Below are positions 58,608 through 64,000 of a stretch of 64,000 bases of DNA, piece by piece. Source of the DNA: Elusimicrobiales bacterium. Lineage in GTDB: Bacteria > Elusimicrobiota > Elusimicrobia > Elusimicrobiales > Elusimicrobiaceae. The stretch is taken from assembly GCA_041651175.1 (NCBI GenBank), contig JBAZJT010000013.1, positions 21,769 through 85,768 of the forward strand, given 5' to 3'. The notes under the pieces were generated by a model, which did not search any database, had not been told where the DNA came from, and saw only the letters and a list, made by a program, of their open reading frames with translations. The position numbers and the translations under genes are program-made. How positions within the stretch are numbered: the stretch's first letter is position 1; the number at the start of each line of letters is the position of its first letter.

Positions 58608-61326
58608 TGGGCAGCCGGGAGATGGCGTCTTTTATGCTCTCTTTTTTAGAGGAGGCCTGTTCAAGCCGGGCGCAGACTTCGTCAACCTTCTCTTTGGGGG
58701 CGCGGGTCTTGAAATTCTCGTTGGCAAGCTGGGCGGAGCAATGCGCCATTTCCTTTTCCAGTTTTTCCAACTCGCCCTGCAGGCGCAACTTTTCGGCGGC
58801 GAAATCTATGACGCCGTGGCCGTCCAGCCAGATTTCCACGTCGCCAAACACCGTGGTAACCCAGCCGGAGGGGGGGGCGGATTGCGCCGTTTCCAGCGCG
58901 GACGCCTTCGCCAGACGGCATATGTAGGAGGAAGCGGCGTTCTGAAGCAGCTTTCTGCTTTCCTCGCCGCGCGGGTTTACGCGGACGGCTATCTCTTTTG
59001 CCGGGTGGATATTGTAGAGCGAACGGATGGTGCGCAGCGCGGTGGTTACGCCCATCACAAGCTCCATCTCCTTCGCCGCCGCCTCGTCAAAGCGCGACTT
59101 GTCCGGCTGGGGGAATTGCTCGCTGATTAGAAATTCCGCTTTGCCGCCGGTGTGCGGGCGCAATGCGGCGGCAAGTTCCTCGGTGATAAAGGGCATGAAC
59201 GGATGCAGCGCCTTCAATGCGCCCTCCATTATGTGGACAAGTATGGCCAGCACGGTTTCCCTGTCCGCCGCGTCGTCTGCGGCCAGGCGCGGCTTGGCAA
59301 GCTCAACATACCAGTCGCAATAATCGTCCCAGAAGAAACGATACAGCGCCAGCGCGGCTGAGGCAGGGTCGTAGGCGGCCATGCTGTGTTTTGCCTGGCG
59401 TAATGCGGCGTTGTAGCGGTGCAATATCCATCTGTCGGCGAGGTTTTCCGGCTTCTGCGGCGGCGCGGGGATTTTGGCGCCTTCCGGCAAATTCATCAGC
59501 ACGAAGCGGCAGGCATTGTAGATTTTGTTGCAGAAATTGCGCGGGCCGACATTGGATTCCTCGGCGAAAGGAATATCCCTGCCCGGCAAAGCCTGCGACG
59601 CCAGCGCGAAGCGCACCGCGTCCGTGCCGTATTTGGCGGTCATGTCCAGCGGGTCTATTACGTTGCCAAGCGATTTGGACATTTTCTTGCCGTGCTTGTC
59701 GCGCACGATGCCGTTTATCAGCACGTCGGAGAATGGGACTTTGCCCCTGAACTCCATGCCCAGCATCACCATGCGCGCCACCCAGAGATATATGATTTCG
59801 TAGCCGGTAACCAGCACCGAGGTGGGGTAGTAGTAGTTAAGCTCCGGCGTCTCCTCCGGCCAGCCGAAAACCGAAAACGGCCATAATCCCGACGAAAACC
59901 AGGTGTCCAGCACATCCGGGTCCTGAACCAGGCCATGCCCGCCGCATTGCGGGCATTTCTCCGGCCTGGCGGCGGAGAGTATCGGCTTTGCGCCGTCCTT
60001 GAACGAAACGCGGGTTACTTCCCCTTCGGCGGAGCGCACAAGGCCGCCCGCGCTGCAAGTCTCGCAGTACCAGACGGGTATGCGGTGGCCCCACCAGATT
60101 TGCCGGGAGATGCACCAGTCCTCTATCCTGCCCAGCCATTCCAGATACGGTTTTTTCCAGTTTTCGGGATGGAATTTGACGCTGCCATTCTCGGCGGCTC
60201 TGATGGCGGGGGCGGCGAGGTCCTTCATTTTCACAAACCACTGCTCGCTGACCAGCGGCTCTATCGGCTGGTTGCAGCGCGAGCAGGCGCTTACCGCGTT
60301 CTGGTACGGCTCCTCTTTTTTCAGGAAGCCGCCTTCGTCCAAATCCTTCACAAGCTGCTGGCGGCAGGCGGAACGGTCCATGCCGGAGTATTGGGGGGGG
60401 ACATTCTGCATTTTCCCGTCAAAGCCGATAACTGTCAGCGTCTCAAGATTATGCCGCTTGCCGATTTCATTGTCGGCGGGGTCGTGGGCGGGGGTTACTT
60501 TCACCGCGCCGGTGCCGAAGGCGGAATCCACCGCCTCGTCTGCGATAACGGGGATGAGGCGGCCCGTCAGCGGCAATTGCAGCTTTTTGCCGACGAGATT
60601 TTTGTAGCGCGAATCTTCGGGGTGTACGGCGACTGCCGTGTCGCCCAGCATAGTCTCCGGGCGGGTGGTGGCGACGGTGAGGCCCTCTCCGCCGTTTTCC
60701 AGCGGGTAATGAATGTGCCAGAGTTTGGAGGAGGCCGTCTCATGCTCCACTTCTATGTCGGAGAGCGCGGTGCCGCAGCGCACGCACCAGTTTATCATGC
60801 GCTCGCCGCGGTAAATGCGGCCTTTCTGCCAGAGCAGCCGGAATTCCTCGTTGACGGCGCGGGCGCGCTTTTCGTCCATGGTAAAGCGCACGTTGGAGGG
60901 GTCTGTGTCCAGCGCGCAGCCGAGGCTTTTCAGCTGCGTCAGTATGGTGCTGCCGCATTCGCCGTACCATTTCCACAATTCGGCGACGAATTTTTCCCGC
61001 CCCAGGTCGTGCCGGCGCAGCTTGCGCTCTTTGGCGAGCTTTTTTTCTATGACGGTCTGCGTGGCGATGCCGCCGTGGTCGGTGCCGGGGACCCAGTACG
61101 CCTCATGCCCGCACATGCGGTTGTAGCGGATGAGAATATCCTGCAAAACATTATTGAGCGCGTGGCCCATGTGCAGCGCGCCGGTGATATTGGGCGGCGG
61201 AATCACGATGACGAAAGATTTTTTAGATTTGTCCTGCGGCACGGTGGAGACGAAAAGCCTCCTTCCCTGCCACTGGCGGATGAATTTTTCCTCTATCGGT
61301 TTAGGTTCGTAAGTTTTGGGGAGCAT
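58600..61326 (-). CDS. valS: Valyl-tRNA synthetase
   Basis: 908 residues, ATG preceded by GGAGG. Class I synthetase: HIGH motif in PPPNITGALHMGHALNN, KMSKS in DKHGKKMSKSLGNVIDP, with the editing domain (VATTRPETMLGDTAVAVHPED), a zinc-ribbon type insert near CSRCNQP and CPQCGGHG, and the C-terminal coiled coil (AEKLRLQGELEKLEKEMAH). The anticodon-binding part follows KMSKS. It sits in the run methyltransferase-valS-rdgB on the minus strand. Confidence 0.97.
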   Translation of the reverse strand: MLPKTYEPKPIEEKFIRQWQGRRLFVSTVPQDKSKKSFVIVIPPPNITGALHMGHALNNVLQDILIRYNRMCGHEAYWVPGTDHGGIATQTVIEKKLAKERKLRRHDLGREKFVAELWKWYGECGSTILTQLKSLGCALDTDPSNVRFTMDEKRARAVNEEFRLLWQKGRIYRGERMINWCVRCGTALSDIEVEHETASSKLWHIHYPLENGGEGLTVATTRPETMLGDTAVAVHPEDSRYKNLVGKKLQLPLTGRLIPVIADEAVDSAFGTGAVKVTPAHDPADNEIGKRHNLETLTVIGFDGKMQNVPPQYSGMDRSACRQQLVKDLDEGGFLKKEEPYQNAVSACSRCNQPIEPLVSEQWFVKMKDLAAPAIRAAENGSVKFHPENWKKPYLEWLGRIEDWCISRQIWWGHRIPVWYCETCSAGGLVRSAEGEVTRVSFKDGAKPILSAARPEKCPQCGGHGLVQDPDVLDTWFSSGLWPFSVFGWPEETPELNYYYPTSVLVTGYEIIYLWVARMVMLGMEFRGKVPFSDVLINGIVRDKHGKKMSKSLGNVIDPLDMTAKYGTDAVRFALASQALPGRDIPFAEESNVGPRNFCNKIYNACRFVLMNLPEGAKIPAPPQKPENLADRWILHRYNAALRQAKHSMAAYDPASAALALYRFFWDDYCDWYVELAKPRLAADDAADRETVLAILVHIMEGALKALHPFMPFITEELAAALRPHTGGKAEFLISEQFPQPDKSRFDEAAAKEMELVMGVTTALRTIRSLYNIHPAKEIAVRVNPRGEESRKLLQNAASSYICRLAKASALETAQSAPPSGWVTTVFGDVEIWLDGHGVIDFAAEKLRLQGELEKLEKEMAHCSAQLANENFKTRAPKEKVDEVCARLEQASSKKESIKDAISRLPNG

Positions 61327-62027
61327 AGGTCCTCCATATCACATCCCAGAAATCTGCGGCCTGTGTTTTGGGCGGCTTCCAGCACGGAATAGCCGCCGGC
61401 GGCGGGGTCTATCACGATATCGCCCTCGTTGGTGGTGGCGGCGATAAGCCGCTCCTGCAGCCGTACCGGCTTGGCGTGCGGATGCGCGGCGGTTGACACC
61501 TTCTCGTCCCACACGTCGGGGATGCCGTGGTCTTGCCAGACGCCTTTGGCCCTTACCGGCGGCTTTTGCAGCACGGCGATATGCTCGCTGACGCGCCGGG
61601 TGCGGTAGCCCATGCCCATGCGCTTTTTGTTCCAGGTCAACATGTCCACCACCTGCAGTTGCGAGCCTGCCAGCAGCGCGGGCAGCTCCGCGCAAAAAAT
61701 GAACTTGTCCACCCACAGCATCAAATGCCCGCCCGGCATCAGCGCCCGCTGCGACTGGGCCAGGAATTGCCGTATCGTTTCGCCGCTCATCTGCGGCAGC
61801 AGGGCGCGCTTTTTCTGGCGCGCGCCCTCGTTACCGTAACGTTGTTTGTCCAGCACGCTGCGGTACTGCGGGTCAAAAAAAATCAGCGGCGCGCAGTTGC
61901 CGGGCAGAAGCTTCAGCAGCTTCAGCCCGTCCATGCGCTGCCGGGCGTTGAATTTCAGCCCGCGCGGCAGCGCAAATTCCGGCTGCGCCGCGACGCGCCC
62001 GGGCGAGAATACGCTCATCCCTTTCAT
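61293..62027 (-). CDS. DNA methyltransferase-like protein (DPQY motif)
   Basis: 244 residues. LIFFDPQYR is a motif IV (DPPY) variant, followed by a SAM-fold order in which the motif I-like segment DIVIDPAAGGYSVLEAAQNTGRRFLGCDM comes near the C-terminus, as in beta-class adenine/cytosine methylases. The centre includes MGYRTRRVSEHIAVLQKPP. No restriction partner is nearby. It overlaps the start of valS by 34 bases, so the two are probably co-translated. Alternative: an RNA methylase of similar fold. Divergent from the oxidase gene with only 25 bases between starts. Confidence 0.75.
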   Translation of the reverse strand: MKGMSVFSPGRVAAQPEFALPRGLKFNARQRMDGLKLLKLLPGNCAPLIFFDPQYRSVLDKQRYGNEGARQKKRALLPQMSGETIRQFLAQSQRALMPGGHLMLWVDKFIFCAELPALLAGSQLQVVDMLTWNKKRMGMGYRTRRVSEHIAVLQKPPVRAKGVWQDHGIPDVWDEKVSTAAHPHAKPVRLQERLIAATTNEGDIVIDPAAGGYSVLEAAQNTGRRFLGCDMEDLCSPKLTNLNR

Positions 62028-62052
62028 TTTAGTAATTTTATATCATATCCGC

Positions 62053-63504
62053 ATGACATATAACCCCGTAACGCCGGAGATAGCCGGCAAGCTTAAAGAA
62101 ATTTGCGGCCCCAAAAATGTCCTCGCCTCCGATGAGGAACGTGAGCCATACTCTCACGACGAAACCGCGTGTCTTTCCGCAGTTCCCGCCGTGGTAGTCC
62201 GCCCGGAAAACACCGCGCAGGTCAGCGCGGTGATGAAGCTGGCCTTTGAAAACCGCATTCCCGTAACCCCGCGCGGCGCGGGGACCGGCCTTTCCGGCGG
62301 CGCGGTTCCGGTGATGGGCGGCATTCTGCTAAGCCTGGAGCGGCTGAATAAAATCCTCTCCGTTGACCCGGAAAACCTTATGGTCGTCGCCCAGGCGGAC
62401 GCCATCACCGGCGACATTCAGAAGGCCGTGGAGGAAAAGGGCCTTTTCTATCCGCCGGACCCGGCAAGCCTTGATTCCTGCTCCATCGGCGGCAACGTAG
62501 CCGAAAACGCGGGCGGGCCGCGCGCGCTCAAATACGGCGTTACCCGGCATTATCTGTGCGGGCTTGAGGTGGTCTGGCCCGACGGCAGAATCTCCCGCAT
62601 GGGCGGCAAGCTGATGAAAAACGTCGCGGGCTACGATTTGCCGGGCCTTGTCTGCGGCAGCGAAGGCACGCTGTGCGTCATCACCGAAGTAACTTTAAGC
62701 CTGATTCCCAGGCCGCCGCACGAGGTGGATTTGCTAATTCCATTCAACTCCATCGCCGACGCGGTGGCTGCCACCACAAAACTGATAAGCGCGCGCATAC
62801 TGCCCGCTACCATGGAGTTTATGGAGCGCAAGGCCATCTCCGCCAGCGAAAAAATGCTGGAAAAAACCGCGCCTTTCCCGAACGCATCGGCGCATCTGCT
62901 TATCCAGCTTGACGGCACGGACAAGGCGCAGCTCCAGTCCGATTACGAAAAAATAGGCGAAATCGCCATGGAGTACGGCGCGGAGGATATTCTTGTCGCC
63001 GAGGACAAAGCCTCGCAGGACAGAATCTGGGAAATCCGGCGCGCGATTTCCGAGGCTATCACCCACAAAAGCCCCGTGCTGAAAAAAGATGATATAGTGG
63101 TCCCCCGCGCGAAACTGCCGGAGCTTTTTGACCGGCTGGCCGCGCTGGAGGGAAAATACGGCATAGAAATCATCTCCTTCGGCCATATCGGCGACGGGAA
63201 CGTCCATATAAACTTCCTGAAAAACAATGTTTCGCAGGAAGACTGGGACCAGAAAATCGGCCCGCTCATGCGCGAGACTTTTGAGATGACGGTTTCGCTG
63301 GGCGGCGCGATTACCGGCGAGCATGGCGTGGGCTGCACGAAAAGGCAGCATCTCCCGCTGTCGGTTGACGAGCCGTCGCTTGAACTTATGCGCAAAATCA
63401 AGTCGGCCTGCGACCCGCGCGGCATATTAAATCCCGGCAAGGTGTTTCCAGATGAATGCCCGGCGGCCTGCCGCGAGCAGGCGGAAACCGCTGCGGCGGT
63501 TTAA
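62053..63504 (+). CDS. FAD-linked oxidase, GlcD / D-lactate dehydrogenase family
   Basis: 483 residues from ATG 62053. FAD-binding domain: VVVRPENTAQVSAVMKLA, PRGAGTGLSGGAVP (nucleotide loop) and SIGGNVAENAGGPRALKYG; C-terminal cap and substrate part: ISFGHIGDGNVHINF and ITGEHGVG with the active-site His. It oxidises a 2-hydroxyacid such as glycolate or D-lactate. No glcE/F or Fe-S partner is adjacent, so electron acceptor and substrate are open. Confidence 0.92.
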   Translation: MTYNPVTPEIAGKLKEICGPKNVLASDEEREPYSHDETACLSAVPAVVVRPENTAQVSAVMKLAFENRIPVTPRGAGTGLSGGAVPVMGGILLSLERLNKILSVDPENLMVVAQADAITGDIQKAVEEKGLFYPPDPASLDSCSIGGNVAENAGGPRALKYGVTRHYLCGLEVVWPDGRISRMGGKLMKNVAGYDLPGLVCGSEGTLCVITEVTLSLIPRPPHEVDLLIPFNSIADAVAATTKLISARILPATMEFMERKAISASEKMLEKTAPFPNASAHLLIQLDGTDKAQLQSDYEKIGEIAMEYGAEDILVAEDKASQDRIWEIRRAISEAITHKSPVLKKDDIVVPRAKLPELFDRLAALEGKYGIEIISFGHIGDGNVHINFLKNNVSQEDWDQKIGPLMRETFEMTVSLGGAITGEHGVGCTKRQHLPLSVDEPSLELMRKIKSACDPRGILNPGKVFPDECPAACREQAETAAAV

Positions 63505-63565
63505 GGCGGCTTGAAACTTTCCCAGTCTGTGATTGCCCTAAATTTTTCATAGAGGAAAGTCCGGG

Positions 63566-63720
63566 AAATCTGTGTAAATCGGTGATCAATCTGTGGATAA
63601 AACTTCCCCGTCGTGAATTGGCAACTATGGATGGGTTGGTTTTTGCGGAACTGCCGCAGCGCATGGCCACCCGCGAAACAGCGAGTTATCCACAGATGTA
63701 TCACAGATTGAACACAGATT
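63566..63720. repeat. Imperfect inverted repeat of ATCTGTG units
   Basis: Arms at about 63566-63602 (AATCTGTGTAAATC, CAATCTGTGGATAA) and 63686-63720 (TTATCCACAGATG, CACAGATTGAACACAGATT), with outer GGGAAAT/ATTTCCC parts. The unit style resembles the element at 44532-44760. Most of the 286-base gap after the oxidase gene is this; no gene is supported there. Confidence 0.65.
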
Positions 63721-63786
63721 AAGCGGAATTTCCCGGATGAAAAAGGCAAATCTTGAGTATGAGGCGGAGCAAGTTCTAAAATGTAG

Positions 63787-64000
63787 TTATGGAAGGGTGG
63801 CCGAGCGGTTTAAGGCGCCGGTCTTGAAAACCGGTGAGGCGGCAACGTCTCCGTGGGTTCGAATCCCACCCCTTCCGCCAGATTTTTCCATAGATATAAC
63901 CGCATGGCGCGAACCGGGGATATCCGCCTTCACCGGCATGTAATATTCTATTGTCCCGCCGTCTTTGTCCTTGTCCACCTCAATCCGCTTTATCCACTGG
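63787..64000 (-). CDS. 3' end of an ORF running antisense through tRNA-Ser; possible recombinase C-terminus
   Basis: The frame is open from base 64000 and reads QWIKRIEVDKDKDGGTIEYY and MPVKADIPGSRHAVISMEKS before entering the tRNA antisense (the familiar GGIRTHGDVAASPVFKTGAL read-out) and stopping at 63787. The part before the tRNA looks like real protein sequence. Charged beta-strand ends of this kind close many large serine recombinases that insert at tRNA genes, but nothing diagnostic is visible and most of the gene is outside. Confidence 0.35.
   Translation of the reverse strand, partial: QWIKRIEVDKDKDGGTIEYYMPVKADIPGSRHAVISMEKSGGRGGIRTHGDVAASPVFKTGALNRSATLP
63791..63880 (+). tRNA. tRNA-Ser (UGA anticodon)
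   Basis: 90 bases including encoded CCA. Acceptor GGAAGGG/CCCTTCC, anticodon arm CCGGT-CTTGAAA-ACCGG giving anticodon TGA, a long class II variable arm (GAGGCGGCAACGTCTC region) and T-arm GTGGG-TTCGAAT-CCCAC. Confidence 0.97.

Noticed and set aside
59935..61392. 485-residue open frame on the plus strand
   Set aside because: Antisense to valS, which has intact synthetase motifs; no coding features of its own.

Overview
The window is GC-rich, tightly packed bacterial chromosome. Genes run in short operons with ATGA, GTGA or TGATG overlaps, and there is no rRNA, CRISPR array or complete insertion sequence. A type IV pseudopilin of the short prepilin type at the left edge, diderm envelope genes (AsmA-like protein, LolD-like ATPase, MltA, alpha-2-macroglobulin with PbpC, lipoproteins) and the housekeeping mix suggest a free-living Gram-negative-type bacterium, most likely Elusimicrobiota. 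That placement is inference from gene content, not a marker-gene result.

Layout. 1-4870 (minus): a pseudopilin, then a mannose cassette (membrane GT-C glycosyltransferase, dolichyl-phosphate-mannose-synthase-like GT2, ManC, SGNH lipoprotein). 4969-8759 (plus): a small exported protein, an ECF sigma factor with a probable anti-sigma factor, a LolD-like ATPase, McsA and a strongly degenerate McsB. 8767-11836 (minus): bacteriohemerythrin, a DUF2914 protein, a 268-bp element with 34-bp inverted ends, and an AbiEi/AbiEii pair with a readable promoter/operator. 12031-17306 (plus): cdd, an AccB-like protein lacking the biotinyl lysine, an orphan DNA methyltransferase, accC, an SGNH-like protein without its serine, and an MFS carrier. 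17394-20590 (minus): a lipoprotein and an AsmA-like protein. 20681-28685 (plus): secreted subtilase, tandem SNase nuclease, PLD-family nuclease, exported MsrB-MsrA, and an ABC-F ATPase behind a possible leader peptide.

28732-40077 holds pspC, tRNA-Gln, spoVG-ispE, a Sel1-repeat protein with tex, and the glycolytic operon gap-cpgS-pgk-secG. 40123-44398 (plus): MgtC, YgjP-like peptidase, RlmD, amino-acid permease. 44399-46336 is an accessory patch of repeats around an AT-richer two-gene nuclease operon (NYN plus PD-(D/E)XK). 46337-63504: mltA, a tandem PC4-like protein, a DUF2157/GDYXXLXY pair, A2M-pbpC, rdgB-valS-methyltransferase and a GlcD-like oxidase. The right edge has another inverted repeat, tRNA-Ser and the 3' end of an ORF that runs antisense through the tRNA.

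The strongest unusual points are: (1) an McsB homologue whose ATP and catalytic motifs are eroded while its phospho-arginine pocket motif is kept; (2) an AccB homologue with Gly in place of the biotinyl Lys, separated from accC only by a co-translated DNA methyltransferase; (3) two unrelated secreted nucleases sharing one near-identical leader and upstream region; (4) the NYN/PD-(D/E)XK operon flanked by REP-like sequence; and (5) several unlabelled inverted or dispersed repeats. All similarity statements rest on reading motifs by eye; no database search was run.
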